Source: Novosphingobium sp. 9U (GTDB lineage: Bacteria; Pseudomonadota; Alphaproteobacteria; Sphingomonadales; Sphingomonadaceae). Taken from it: 64,000 bases of DNA. The notes beneath the pieces are model-generated. The model made no database searches and was not told the origin of the DNA. It saw nothing but the letters and a program-made list of their open reading frames with translations. The stretch lies in assembly GCF_902506425.1 (NCBI RefSeq), contig NZ_LR732469.1:2217285-2281284 (forward strand), given 5' to 3'. Positions 38,902 through 47,946 of the stretch are shown piece after piece. Numbering within the stretch: the stretch's first letter is position 1; each line of letters begins with the position of its first letter. A program made the translations under genes and the position numbers.

Positions 38902-38936
38902 GTGCTTCGACAAGCTCAGCACAGGCGCTGTGCTGA
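38902..38936. repeat. Dispersed repeat TGCTTCGACAAGCTCAGC
   Basis: The word TGCTTCGACAAGCTCAGC is shared with 10903-10920 and is followed here by an inverted GTGCTGAAAC. It occupies part of the 143-base gap between ung and kpsS; the rest of the gap shows no gene. Confidence 0.7.
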
Positions 38937-39030
38937 AACCTGTAAAAGGCGAGGTTATCCAGTATCAATGCTTAGGCTCAGTTGCTGGACGAGAAGACCG
39001 AGCGATCGCAGCCTGCATTACGCTAATGCG

Positions 39031-40302
39031 CTACTCGGGCAGCAGTGCACGCCCCTCCAAGCGCGCCACCGCGTGCCGGACGACCTTGTCGAGCGCTTCG
39101 TTCGAGAAGAAACCGCCAGGGATAAGGCACCGGTCCACCAGGACCCGGCGCAAGGCAGCGAAGGTTTCGGGGTCGGGCCGGGCCGGGCTTGTCCAAAAGG
39201 CATCTAGGCCATTCTGGAAGGTGACGTCGGCAATATCGTAAACGGCGTGGCCCAGGGCGACAACGGGCACGCCTTCCGCCAGGGCGAGGGTTCCGCTAGT
39301 GCTGTTGATGGTTACCATCCCCAGCGCGCGGCGGGTGACCGGCACGATGTCCCCAGCAGGCAGGTAGTCGACCCGATCGGCGACACCCGCTTGCGCCGCG
39401 ATGTCGGTGGTTTCCTGGGACCAGTCGCGCACGCCGTTGTCCAGCGGATGCTCTTTAACCACCAGGCGGGTATGCGCGGGGGCATGGGCGGCAAACGAGC
39501 CGATCACTAGCTTCAGCGCATCGGCAATCCCTGCGAACGGCGAGTGCAGGCGGATCTGCGCGTCGGAGTCGAGTTGCAGCGGGAAGATGAAATAGGTCGC
39601 GTCCCTATCTCGCAGACGCTCCAGCAGCATATCGCTGCGCCGCTGGTCGTCCTTGCGCCGGCGCAGCTTGCGAGCCCAGCCCATCCCTTCGATCAAAGGA
39701 TGCCACGGCCGGTGGTTGGTCCAGTGCGGGTAGTGCCAGCGGGTGAAAACGTCCGCGGCGTTGTACAGCAGGCCCTCGATCGCGCGACGGCGGAAGGAGG
39801 AAGGAACTTGCGCGTGCGGCGGCACCGGGGGAAGGGCGGCCGCGGTTTCGCGGTACCATACCGGATCGCGCGGCAGCGAGGAGTGGCCGTTCACGCCGCC
39901 CAGCTCCAGCGTCACCCAGTCAGGCCGGATATAGCCTTCCTCGAACACGTGGACCAGCACGCCCATGTCGCGGCAGAGGCGGATGGCGGGCATGTGATGG
40001 TCCCGGCAGTCACCGAACAAGGTGACGTCAGTAACGCCATGCTGGCGGATCACCCCTTCCAGCCAGGCGGGCCATTCCTCTAGCGAACCGCGATAGTCGA
40101 TGCCGCCGGGCAGGCGCCAGAACAGCCGGTCGCCGCCGTTGAAGTTGATCTTGTGGACATCGTGCCCGGCCCGGATCAGCTCCTGGCCAAGGCGCCGGAA
40201 AAGCGGCCCCATCAATCCTTGCAGCAGCAGTATCGATTTGCGGCCTCGATCGACATGGGGGCTGGAGGCGGGGCGGGGGGCACTCTGAAGGTGCTCTGAC
40301 AT
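39031..40302 (-). CDS. kpsS: Capsular polysaccharide protein KpsS (Kdo transferase)
   Basis: A 423-residue protein of the KpsS/LipB capsule family, which adds the first beta-Kdo residue to phosphatidylglycerol to begin the poly-Kdo linker of group 2 capsules. Features include LLLQGLMGPLFRRLGQEL near the N-terminus, LFGDCRDHH, VHVFEEGYIRPDW and the C-terminal TINSTSGTLALAEGVPVVALG. The ATG at 40302 lacks a strong ribosome site, and the frame stays open to 40401. Other poly-Kdo genes follow at 44.7-50 kb. Confidence 0.88.
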   Translation of the reverse strand: MSEHLQSAPRPASSPHVDRGRKSILLLQGLMGPLFRRLGQELIRAGHDVHKINFNGGDRLFWRLPGGIDYRGSLEEWPAWLEGVIRQHGVTDVTLFGDCRDHHMPAIRLCRDMGVLVHVFEEGYIRPDWVTLELGGVNGHSSLPRDPVWYRETAAALPPVPPHAQVPSSFRRRAIEGLLYNAADVFTRWHYPHWTNHRPWHPLIEGMGWARKLRRRKDDQRRSDMLLERLRDRDATYFIFPLQLDSDAQIRLHSPFAGIADALKLVIGSFAAHAPAHTRLVVKEHPLDNGVRDWSQETTDIAAQAGVADRVDYLPAGDIVPVTRRALGMVTINSTSGTLALAEGVPVVALGHAVYDIADVTFQNGLDAFWTSPARPDPETFAALRRVLVDRCLIPGGFFSNEALDKVVRHAVARLEGRALLPE

Positions 40303-40532
40303 GAAGACGGTTTTTCTGTTCCGGAACAATGGCGGCCAAGGGACAAGCGGCCGATAGAGTGTGGTTTCCTTGTCGATAACGCTCGCGCGCCGGGGCGACA
40401 AGCCCGTGCTAATCCGCTTCCCCTGAACACGGACTGTGCTGCTGGTGACAGTCCGTGCCTTGGCCGTTATGGCCCTGCGTCCGCCCGATCACGAGCACGT
40501 GCCGGCGCCGAGGAAGTGCCAGGGAAGAATAA

Positions 40533-41999
40533 GTGGCGTCAGCGTCCTACATTGCAGCGTGCCTGGGCGGGCTTGCGGGAGCGGTCCTGGTGGACATGCT
40601 CGCCCGGCCACGCGGATGGCGCAGCGGCGCGGGGCTGTGGTTGCTGGCTTGCCAGGTCATCGCGCTGTTCGGCGCCATGCTGGCGCTGTGCGGAAGCGTG
40701 GGCGTGTCGGTCGCCTTCGTGCTGGCCGTGCTGGCGCTGCTGGTGATTGCTTCCAACGCCAAGCACGCGATGCTGGGCGAGCCGCTGGTGTTTTCCGACC
40801 TGGCGCTTATCGCCTCGATCTTCCGTCATCCCCAGTTCTACTTGTCCGCGGTGGCGCCCTGGCAGCGGGTGGCCGGCGCGGTCGTCGCGCTGGCGTTGCT
40901 GTTCGTCATCGCGTGGCTGGCAGTGGCCGATCTGGCCCCCCACGCGGCGGGGCTGGCCACCATGCTGGGTGCACTGGCCTTGCTGGCGGTGAGCGTGCGC
41001 GTTTCGCTGAGGCACCTGGCCCGTGAGCCGCGCAACGAGGCGGACGTGCGTTGCCTGGGCCTGACACCCACGGTCATGCTGTACTGGCGGCGCTGGCAGC
41101 AGAGCCGGGACCCCGAGCCATGTCCGTCGGTCATGCGCCGCAGCCCGCACGCAGCGCCCGAGCAGGTGGTGATCATCCAGTGCGAGAGCTTCGCCGATCC
41201 TGCCGCGCTGTTCGGTGACCCGGCCTTGGCACTTGCGGGCCTAGAGGCGGCGCGGGGCCATGCCTGGCAGTACGGCAACCTGCATGTCAGCGGCTTTGGC
41301 GCTTACACCATGCGCACCGAGTACGCCGTGCTGTTCGGGCGCGAGGAGCACGAGCTCGGCTTCCGGCGCTACGACCCGTTCCTGACGGCGCTCAGCGAAG
41401 CGAGCTATGCGCTGCCGGCTAGGCTCGGGCCGCGGTGGCGCAGCCTGTTCGTCCATCCCCACGACATGCGGTTCTACGGTCGCGATGCGATCATGCCGGC
41501 CGCAGGTTTTGGCGAGCTGGTGGGAGAGGACCGGTTCGTGCCGCCGGCGCCGGGCGAGGGGCGCTACGTCACCGACACGGCGATGGCCGACGTTATTCTC
41601 GCATCGGCTCGGGCCGCGCAGGAGCCGAGCCTGCTCTATGCCGTGACGATCGAGAACCATGGGCCCTGGGCTCCCGACCGGACGTCTGAAACCGGCGACT
41701 TACCGGGCGATCTCACAGCCAGCTACTTGCGGCTTGTGCGGAACAGCGATGCGATGCTGGCGCGGCTGATCGCGGGCCTGGCTGATCTCGGCCGCCCGGC
41801 CATGCTGGTGTTCTTCGGCGATCACCGGCCCAGCATACCAGGAGCGACTAACCCCGCCGGCGATCGCCACACGCCCTATGTCATCATGCGCTTCGATACG
41901 GAGGGGCGGGCCATGCTCGGTGAGAAGCGATGCATCGACCTGACACCGGCAGGGTTGCACCACGTTGTTCTCGACCTGGTGCTCGGCGAGCCGGCTTAA
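40533..41999 (+). CDS. LTA synthase-like membrane phosphotransferase
   Basis: A 488-residue protein with about five N-terminal membrane segments (residues 1-165) and a periplasmic alkaline-phosphatase-superfamily domain (about 205-485). The domain starts VVIIQCESFADPAALF, has VSGFGAYTMRTEYAVLFG with a Thr where the LTA synthase nucleophile lies, and VFFGDHRPSIPG plus ENHGPW as metal-binding segments. Relatives transfer phosphoglycerol or similar head groups. It is divergent from kpsS, suggesting modification of capsule or its lipid anchor. It starts at GTG 40533, with AGGGA upstream. Confidence 0.82.
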   Translation: MASASYIAACLGGLAGAVLVDMLARPRGWRSGAGLWLLACQVIALFGAMLALCGSVGVSVAFVLAVLALLVIASNAKHAMLGEPLVFSDLALIASIFRHPQFYLSAVAPWQRVAGAVVALALLFVIAWLAVADLAPHAAGLATMLGALALLAVSVRVSLRHLAREPRNEADVRCLGLTPTVMLYWRRWQQSRDPEPCPSVMRRSPHAAPEQVVIIQCESFADPAALFGDPALALAGLEAARGHAWQYGNLHVSGFGAYTMRTEYAVLFGREEHELGFRRYDPFLTALSEASYALPARLGPRWRSLFVHPHDMRFYGRDAIMPAAGFGELVGEDRFVPPAPGEGRYVTDTAMADVILASARAAQEPSLLYAVTIENHGPWAPDRTSETGDLPGDLTASYLRLVRNSDAMLARLIAGLADLGRPAMLVFFGDHRPSIPGATNPAGDRHTPYVIMRFDTEGRAMLGEKRCIDLTPAGLHHVVLDLVLGEPA

Positions 42000-42006
42000 G
42001 GCTGCT

Positions 42007-42816
42007 CTAAGCCGGCGGCGTGAGCGACAGCAACAAGCGGTCGCGCAAGGGGGCAGGGAGGAGCCGATCGAACAGGCGTAGGAGCGCGAAGGGCCAAGGC
42101 AGGATGAGGTGTGCCTGCCTACGCTCGACAGCCCGTACGATCCGCGCGGCCACATGATCGGGCTGCAGCGCCAATGGGCGAGCTTTTCCGTTTTGGTGCA
42201 ATTCTGCCGGGTCGATGAAGCCGGGAGATACCAGCGTCACCGACACGCCATGCGGCCGCAGGCTCAGCCGCAGCGCCTGGGCGAATCGCGCGAGCCCGGC
42301 CTTGGTGCCCGAATATGCGGCGGCAAAGGGCAGGGCATGAAATGCCGCGGCCGAGCCGATGAAGACCAGCGCGCCCCTGCGACGTGTTGCCATGCGCTCG
42401 GTCAGGGCAGCCCCGATCGCAGCGGGTGCCGTGAAGTTCACGGTGCCAAGCCGCCTGACGAGCTCGGCCGATTCGACGAGGTCGCCCGCACCCCGGGTCT
42501 CGCCAAGTCCCGCTACCAGCAAGGCAATGTCGAACGGTGCGGCCGCGTCTTCAGCGCGAGCGGCTTCGAGCGCGGCGGGCACATCCGCGATGTCGAGCGA
42601 TCGGGTGTCGACCTTCGCACCTGCAGCAAGGCACGTCGCACCGATGGCGGCCAGGCGCTCGGGATCGCGTCCCCATAAGGAAAGATGGGCGCCAGGCCGC
42701 GCGTAAGCGCGCGCGAGCGCGCCTCCCAGCTCGCCCGATGCCCCCGTCACCAGGATCCGGGTGGTCGTGGTCGGGGGCTGGGTAGGACCATCATTCGCCG
42801 CCACGACTATCACCAT
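42007..42816 (-). CDS. Short-chain dehydrogenase/reductase
   Basis: A 269-residue classical SDR. The cofactor motif is ILVTGASGELGGAL, the catalytic Ser lies in LVFIGSAAAFHALPF and the Tyr-x3-Lys in AAYSGTKAGLARF. The C-terminal 45 residues are amphipathic (LILPWPFALLRLFDRLLPAPL), suggesting membrane association as in lipid-acting SDRs. It is convergent with the LTA synthase-like gene, 7 bases apart. Substrate unknown. Confidence 0.85.
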   Translation of the reverse strand: MVIVVAANDGPTQPPTTTTRILVTGASGELGGALARAYARPGAHLSLWGRDPERLAAIGATCLAAGAKVDTRSLDIADVPAALEAARAEDAAAPFDIALLVAGLGETRGAGDLVESAELVRRLGTVNFTAPAAIGAALTERMATRRRGALVFIGSAAAFHALPFAAAYSGTKAGLARFAQALRLSLRPHGVSVTLVSPGFIDPAELHQNGKARPLALQPDHVAARIVRAVERRQAHLILPWPFALLRLFDRLLPAPLRDRLLLSLTPPA

Positions 42817-42900
42817 TCCGCTGCACCTGCGCTCAATTCATCCTATTGAAATCTATTGTTGCTTGACAGGTGAGCCGCGCTACTCTCCACGGTTATCGCA

Positions 42901-43512
42901 ATGCCTTCTAGTATTTCCAGCTTGCCTCGGGCCCGTTTGTTCAAGAACGCGTACTTGGATAAGCTGACGTTGATGTCGCCCCGCACCTTCCTCGTAAGCT
43001 GGGCGCTGCTGCTCCCGGCGATCGCGTGGGTGGGCTGGGGTTCAGCCGATCTTTTGCAAGGGATCGGCCTGGTCGCCGCGGGCCTGCTGGCGTGGACCTT
43101 GTTCGAGTACGGGATGCATCGCTATCCGTTCCACTTCACGTCGAAGCAGCCGCTGCTGCGCCGACTGGTGTTCCTGATGCACGGCATCCACCACGAGAGC
43201 CCGAACGACCCCATGCGCAACCTTATGCCGCTGCTGGTCAGCCTGCCGATCTCGGCAGTGGCCTGGGGCAGCAGCCTGGCGTTGCTCGGCTCGGCGGGAA
43301 CCTGGCTGTTCCTGGGCTGGATGACCGGTTACGTCATCTACGATCTGCTGCACTACGCCTGCCATCAGTGGCCGATGCAGAGCAAGCTGGGTGCCGCGCT
43401 CAAGCGCCATCACATGCTTCACCACCACTTCGACGAGAGCGGCAACTATGCGATCTCGGCGATCTTCTGGGATCGCGTGTTCGGCAGCCGGATCAGCTCG
43501 CTCAAGCGCTGA
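42901..43512 (+). CDS. Fatty acid hydroxylase / sterol desaturase-family protein
   Basis: A 203-residue membrane protein with about four hydrophobic segments and the di-iron His clusters of the family: HRYPFH, HGIHHE, HYACHQ and HHMLHHH. It would hydroxylate a membrane lipid. Its place among kps genes, next to an SDR with a hydrophobic tail, hints at a modified lipid linked to capsule or LPS. The ATG at 42901 could be replaced by one at 42973. Confidence 0.85.
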   Translation: MPSSISSLPRARLFKNAYLDKLTLMSPRTFLVSWALLLPAIAWVGWGSADLLQGIGLVAAGLLAWTLFEYGMHRYPFHFTSKQPLLRRLVFLMHGIHHESPNDPMRNLMPLLVSLPISAVAWGSSLALLGSAGTWLFLGWMTGYVIYDLLHYACHQWPMQSKLGAALKRHHMLHHHFDESGNYAISAIFWDRVFGSRISSLKR

Positions 43513-43551
43513 GCGCCTGCCGTTCTCTGCAGCGAACGGTCTTACCGCATC

Positions 43552-44751
43552 TCAAGCGCGTCCGTGCAGCCGGGCGATCGCCTCAGCCACGATCGCCATA
43601 TGCTCTCCCCAAGTCGGCGCATGCCAGCGGGTGAGTCGCTCCAACTGCGCGGCGTAGCGGGGTCCCCGCGCGGCGTGGTCGAGGATCGCCGCCGCCCATC
43701 CCGGCCCGTCGAGCGGGTCGAGGTATTCGGGTACGTCGCCGCCTACTTCGCCCAGCGCTGCGATGGTGCTGCAGATCACCGGCGTTCCGACCGATAGGGC
43801 TTCGGCTACCGGCATGCCGTATCCCTCGGCGAAGGACGGCATCAGCAGCGCGCGCGCGCCGCGCAGCCATCTGGCAAGGCTCGCATCGGAACAGCCGCTC
43901 AACTCTTCGACATGGCCGACGAGCGCAGGACAGCGCTCCAGCATGTCGACGATCTGTTCGTTTTCCCAGCCTCGGCGGCCGATGACGACGAGGCGCGGAA
44001 TCTCCGCGGGTGGCAGCGTCTCAGCGAAATGGCGCCATAGGTGCAAAAGCAAGAGATGGTTCTTGCGCGGCTCTATAGTGCCGAGGCAGACGAAGTAGGG
44101 GCGTCCGTCGCCCTGCGCCGGAGCGTTGCCGGCCCGCAGGGGCTCGGTGCCGAGCAGCGCGACATCGATAGTCGGCCGGCGGTTGCCGCGATCGAGCCAG
44201 GGCTGCACCGAGCGCGCCGTAGCCGCGGAGTTCACGATCACCGCGTCGGCGGTCGCCGCCACCGTTTCGATCCGTCGTTGGTGCAAGGCTGCGCCGCCGG
44301 GCCGGGCGTATTCGGGAAATTCGATGGGGATCAGGTCGTGCACCATGCACAGGAACCGGGCCTGCTCGCGAGCGAGGATGCGCTCGACCTTGGCCAGGTT
44401 GATCAGGTGGTGCGGCGAGGCCTGCACGTAGACCGCATTGGGCAGCACCGCCTTTGCGCGCGAGGGCAGCAACTTCGCGAGTTGCGGCATGACCGAGAGC
44501 AGCGAACGCTGACGCGGGTGCTCGTCCTGGCTTGACCATCGTTGGTCGAGTTCGTCGAGGTAGGCGAGGGCGGCCTTGCGGGGTAGTCGTCCGTAGAGGC
44601 CTGAGGGATGGACCGCCGCGAAGGTGAGCGCATCACCATAGTGCGCCAGCAGCCCGCGGGCATATGCCATCTCCACCCGGTCCACGCCCGAGGGCGTCGA
44701 ATAGCGGACGCGCGAGATCAGGCGCGAGATGTCGAGGATGACTGCGCTCAT
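43552..44751 (-). CDS. GT4-family glycosyltransferase
   Basis: A 399-residue GT-B glycosyltransferase. The donor-binding C-terminal half has FVCLGTIEPRKNHLLLL, IGRRGWENEQIVDML and the signature EGYGMPVAEALSVGTPVICS. The N-terminus (DISRLISRVRYSTPSGVDRVE) resembles capsule-associated GT4 enzymes. The ATG overlaps the kpsC stop by 4 bases, so the two are coupled. Sugar specificity unknown. Confidence 0.9.
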   Translation of the reverse strand: MSAVILDISRLISRVRYSTPSGVDRVEMAYARGLLAHYGDALTFAAVHPSGLYGRLPRKAALAYLDELDQRWSSQDEHPRQRSLLSVMPQLAKLLPSRAKAVLPNAVYVQASPHHLINLAKVERILAREQARFLCMVHDLIPIEFPEYARPGGAALHQRRIETVAATADAVIVNSAATARSVQPWLDRGNRRPTIDVALLGTEPLRAGNAPAQGDGRPYFVCLGTIEPRKNHLLLLHLWRHFAETLPPAEIPRLVVIGRRGWENEQIVDMLERCPALVGHVEELSGCSDASLARWLRGARALLMPSFAEGYGMPVAEALSVGTPVICSTIAALGEVGGDVPEYLDPLDGPGWAAAILDHAARGPRYAAQLERLTRWHAPTWGEHMAIVAEAIARLHGRA

Positions 44752-46433
44752 CGCAACGCTCCAGTGACCCGGCGCATGATCCGGCCCTGCCAGCGGCGCA
44801 GCGGTTCGACCCACTGCAAGCGGTTGGGGGCATCGGCGTTGGACATGCGGGAAATCAGCACTTCGGGAGGGCAGGGCAGCTTGGTCACCGGGTCGAGGTA
44901 GCGCGGGTACAGGATCAGCACGCCAGCCACGAGCGCGTCGAGCGACAGCGCTCGCCCCCGCCGCGAGGGCAGCGCGCCAAGGTCGTGGGTCAGCCCCCAT
45001 CCCGCATAGAACGGGGTGCCGTGGCAGGTCACGGCGCACCCGCGCAGCAGCGCCTCGAAGCCGGTGAGCGAGGTGATGACGTGGACGGCATCGACCGCGC
45101 CAAGCAGCGCAGCCATGCTGGGGCCGCGCACGATACGGTTTGCGATCTGGAGGATATCGGCGTCTGGCACCGAGCCCTTGCGATGCCCCGCGTCGACGTC
45201 CGGATGCGGGCGGAACCAGATCTCCGCGTCGGGTTCCAACGCGCGGGCGCGGCGCAGGAGTTCGAGGTTCGAGGTCAGCCCGCCCCCGCCGGCGAGCACC
45301 GACATGTCGTCTTCCACTTGCGCGGCAACCAGCACGAGGCGGCGTCCTGGCTGTCGCTCGGGCACCGGCTCGGCCGACCCGGCGGCGTACTTGCTGATGC
45401 CAGCCGCGACGATGGTGTCGCGCAAGGCGCGTGCGCGTTCGAGCAGGCGCTGGGAGAACTCCGTCGCGGCGAGGATCTGCTCCAAATCGCTCGGCTCGCG
45501 CGGATCGAAGTGGATGCCCGACGCATCGACCACCACCGATGCCGGGGGCACCAGATGCACGCCCAGGCCGACCGAGCGGACGAAGCCATCCTCCACGCGC
45601 ACCAGCGGCACGTGGGCAGCGCGGCTGCGCGCGATCAGCTCTGGCGAGACACGCGAAGGCCAGATGGCGAGGGCGCCACCCGCGCGCTGTGCCGCGGCGC
45701 GTGCACGGTCGGCGCTGCGGAACATCCGCAAGCGCCGCTGCGGGTGCCACAGGAAGCGCCGGATTTCGGCCCGCTTCCACCAGGCCATGCCGCAAGCGGC
45801 GGCGATCGAGCGATTCGCCTCCAGCATCGCGCGCCAAGCGGCGAGCAGCTCGATGGTGGCTTCGATTGAGGACGGCGCGCCGGTGAACGGATCGCGCCAG
45901 TATGCGGACGTCAGCGCCGCGGCGGCGAGCGCGTCCAGCCTCGGTCCGTCATCACCCGGTGCGCCGAAGCGGCCGGGCGAGAGCACGCGCACTGTGACGC
46001 CGCTGATCCGCGCAATTGCGATCCACTCGTCGTCGCCATGGGCGACAAGGGACTGGGCCCCGTCCAAAGCGGACCATGGATCGACGTCACCACGCCATTC
46101 TCCCCCTCCGGCCGCGACGAGCCGCGCGAGCTTGCGCGTGATCCTTCGATCGGCGGCAATCCAGACCGTCGATCTGCGCTCGGCCGGAGCCATCGCAGTC
46201 GAAAGCTTCGTGGCGTCGCGGGTGTTGCGTGGTCGCACGACTGTCTCGGGAGGTGACGCGAGATACGCGCAATCGGCCCAGAACCGCCCGCCGACTCGCG
46301 CCCGGCGCACAAGCGCGAAGAGCTCGACCGCATGTCCGGGCGGCAGGCTCAATGTCTCGCCAGGCGTCGACACGGCGCCATCGGCGGCAGGGAAGGGCGG
46401 TGCGCGCAGCAGCGGAACGGTGGCCGGCATCAC
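44748..46433 (-). CDS. kpsC: Capsular polysaccharide protein KpsC (Kdo transferase)
   Basis: A 561-residue KpsC-family protein that extends the beta-Kdo linker of capsule. The usual protein has two transferase modules. Here the C-terminal one is complete (about 255-545: WPSRVSPELIARSR, RVEDGFVRSVGLG, and ITSLTGFEALLRGCAV with FYAGWGLT). The N-terminal region (1-230) keeps only what looks like the end of the first module (YWRDPFTG, ATIELLAAWRAM). It overlaps the histidine phosphatase gene upstream and GT4 downstream by 4 bases each. Confidence 0.87.
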   Translation of the reverse strand: MMPATVPLLRAPPFPAADGAVSTPGETLSLPPGHAVELFALVRRARVGGRFWADCAYLASPPETVVRPRNTRDATKLSTAMAPAERRSTVWIAADRRITRKLARLVAAGGGEWRGDVDPWSALDGAQSLVAHGDDEWIAIARISGVTVRVLSPGRFGAPGDDGPRLDALAAAALTSAYWRDPFTGAPSSIEATIELLAAWRAMLEANRSIAAACGMAWWKRAEIRRFLWHPQRRLRMFRSADRARAAAQRAGGALAIWPSRVSPELIARSRAAHVPLVRVEDGFVRSVGLGVHLVPPASVVVDASGIHFDPREPSDLEQILAATEFSQRLLERARALRDTIVAAGISKYAAGSAEPVPERQPGRRLVLVAAQVEDDMSVLAGGGGLTSNLELLRRARALEPDAEIWFRPHPDVDAGHRKGSVPDADILQIANRIVRGPSMAALLGAVDAVHVITSLTGFEALLRGCAVTCHGTPFYAGWGLTHDLGALPSRRGRALSLDALVAGVLILYPRYLDPVTKLPCPPEVLISRMSNADAPNRLQWVEPLRRWQGRIMRRVTGALR

Positions 46434-47089
46434 GGTCGTCGACCCCAGACTGGGACAGACAGCCCGCCATTCGCGTCGCGCAGGATCGTGCCGTAGCCTC
46501 CCGTCGGCAGCTTCAGCGATGCAGTACCGGAGATGGCGGCAAGCAGCTCGGGACGGGCGAGCAGCTCGGGACGGGCGAGCAGCTCGGGACGGGCGAGCAG
46601 CTCGGGACGGGCGAGCAGCGCGAAGCGGGCCGCGCCGTTGCTGGTGACGATGAGCGTCGGGCCATCTCGCGGCTCTGCGAACAGGGCGCGCCAGGCGGCG
46701 AGTCGCATCGGGGCCTCAACTATCCAGTCCGGCGGCGGCTCGGCGCGACTGTCCCATGCATCGAGCGCAGCCTGGCCGACCCGCGCCAGGACCGCGCTCT
46801 CGGCCATGTCCTCGTCGGGACCGTGGTCGATCTCGCGCAGCCAGTCGCACGATTCGGGAGCAGGGCTGGCCTCGAGGCATGCGGCGATCGTGCCGGCGGT
46901 CTGGCGTGTGCGCAGGAGCGGGGACACCAGAATGCGTGCGAAATGAAAGCCATGATCCGCGAAGTGGCGGCCAAGCGCCTCGGCCTGCGCCACGCCGCCC
47001 TGGGTCAACGGCAAGTCGGTGCGTGCTCCGATCCGCCGCGGCAGTTCACCAGGCTCAAATGTATTTCCGTGACGCACGATAACGAACAT
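46430..47089 (-). CDS. Histidine phosphatase with internal tandem repeat
   Basis: A 219-residue branch 2-like histidine phosphatase (phosphoglycerate mutase fold). The catalytic motif is FVIVRHGNTFEPG, the second His-associated segments are LVSPLLRTRQTAG and LREIDHGPDEDM. The later catalytic His position (normally in a LIVTH-type strand) reads LIVTSNGAA here, so the second His appears replaced by Ser. Residues about 160-183 are four copies of LLARPE from an 18-bp DNA repeat. It sits inside the kpsC-kdsB run; the substrate may be a Kdo-pathway phosphate, which is speculation. Confidence 0.8.
   Translation of the reverse strand: MFVIVRHGNTFEPGELPRRIGARTDLPLTQGGVAQAEALGRHFADHGFHFARILVSPLLRTRQTAGTIAACLEASPAPESCDWLREIDHGPDEDMAESAVLARVGQAALDAWDSRAEPPPDWIVEAPMRLAAWRALFAEPRDGPTLIVTSNGAARFALLARPELLARPELLARPELLARPELLAAISGTASLKLPTGGYGTILRDANGGLSVPVWGRRP
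46543..46614. repeat. 18-bp coding tandem repeat, four units
   Basis: GCAGCTCGGGACGGGCGA repeats four times without change (46543, 46561, 46579, 46597) and is followed by a broken fifth start. On the minus strand each unit encodes six residues, so copy-number change would alter protein length but not reading frame. Confidence 0.97.
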
Positions 47090-47132
47090 GGCGGCGCCAT
47101 AGCCGGGCTGCGCACCGGAAAGCCAGTCCGGC

Positions 47133-47945
47133 TTAGGCAGGAAAGGGGTCGCCGAGCCGGGCGATCGCGGCCTCGGCCAGGGCGAGGTCGGCTGGTGTGT
47201 CGATGCCCGACATGGCGTGGACAGGCTGCTCGACCTCGATCGTGGCGATGGTCTTGCCGCCCTCGAGGAAACGCAGCTGTTCCAGTCCTTCGAGCTTTTC
47301 GTAGCGGCTCTGGGGAGCGGCGGCGAACCAGGCGAGCGCGCCCAGGCGGTAACCGTAGAGCCCCAGGTGCTGCCACACCGGAGAGAGCGTCCCTGCCTCG
47401 CGCAAGGCCGCTTCGTCCCGGATCGCCGGCAGGATCGCCTTGGAGAACCACAGCGCGCGGCCCCCTTCGTCCCGCACGCACGTAGTGCCGCTGAACGGCG
47501 AGGTCTGCTTGTGCTGCCGCAATCGGTCGAGCCGGTCCCAGGTCAGCTGATAGACCGGCGTCGCGACGTCGGCGCCGCTGCTGCGCAGTGTGGCGACCAA
47601 GCCTGCCACCACGGCGGGAGGAACGAAGGGCGCATCGCCCTGCAGGTTGATCACGAGCGCCGGAGCGGACGGCCGCGCGCAAGCTGCGGCATAGGCCCGC
47701 GCGGAACCCGAATCGAGCGCCGCCTCGGTCAGCGCGACTTCGGCGCCGAGTGCCTGCGCATGCTCGGCGATGCGCGCGTCGTCGGTAGCCACGACCACGT
47801 CGCAATTGCCGGCCTGCTCAGCGGTCGTACGGGCGATAGCCACCACACGCTCCAGCAAGGTGCGTCCGGCGATCTGCAGTAGCGGCTTGCCTGGCAGGCG
47901 GGTCGATCTGAATCGAGCCGGAACGACGATGAGGTCGCGAGTCAC
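47133..47945 (-). CDS. kdsB: CMP-Kdo synthetase
   Basis: A 270-residue 3-deoxy-manno-octulosonate cytidylyltransferase activating Kdo as CMP-Kdo. The nucleotide loop is VVPARFRSTRLPGKPLL; the metal-binding Asp is in VINLQGDAPFVPP. It starts either at GTG 47945 (one base after kpsF) or GTG 47960 (overlapping kpsF); the shorter start gives the usual spacing to the PAR motif. With kdsA and kpsF it supplies Kdo for the KpsS/KpsC linker. Confidence 0.94.
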   Translation of the reverse strand: MTRDLIVVPARFRSTRLPGKPLLQIAGRTLLERVVAIARTTAEQAGNCDVVVATDDARIAEHAQALGAEVALTEAALDSGSARAYAAACARPSAPALVINLQGDAPFVPPAVVAGLVATLRSSGADVATPVYQLTWDRLDRLRQHKQTSPFSGTTCVRDEGGRALWFSKAILPAIRDEAALREAGTLSPVWQHLGLYGYRLGALAWFAAAPQSRYEKLEGLEQLRFLEGGKTIATIEVEQPVHAMSGIDTPADLALAEAAIARLGDPFPA

Positions 47946-47946
47946 G

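Noticed and set aside
42863..42886. Promoter TTGACA before the hydroxylase gene
   Set aside because: The -35 box is perfect, but no acceptable -10 box lies at 16-18 bases, so it was not listed.
46543..46614. CRISPR-like array
   Set aside because: The units are contiguous 18-bp copies with no spacers and lie in a coding frame.
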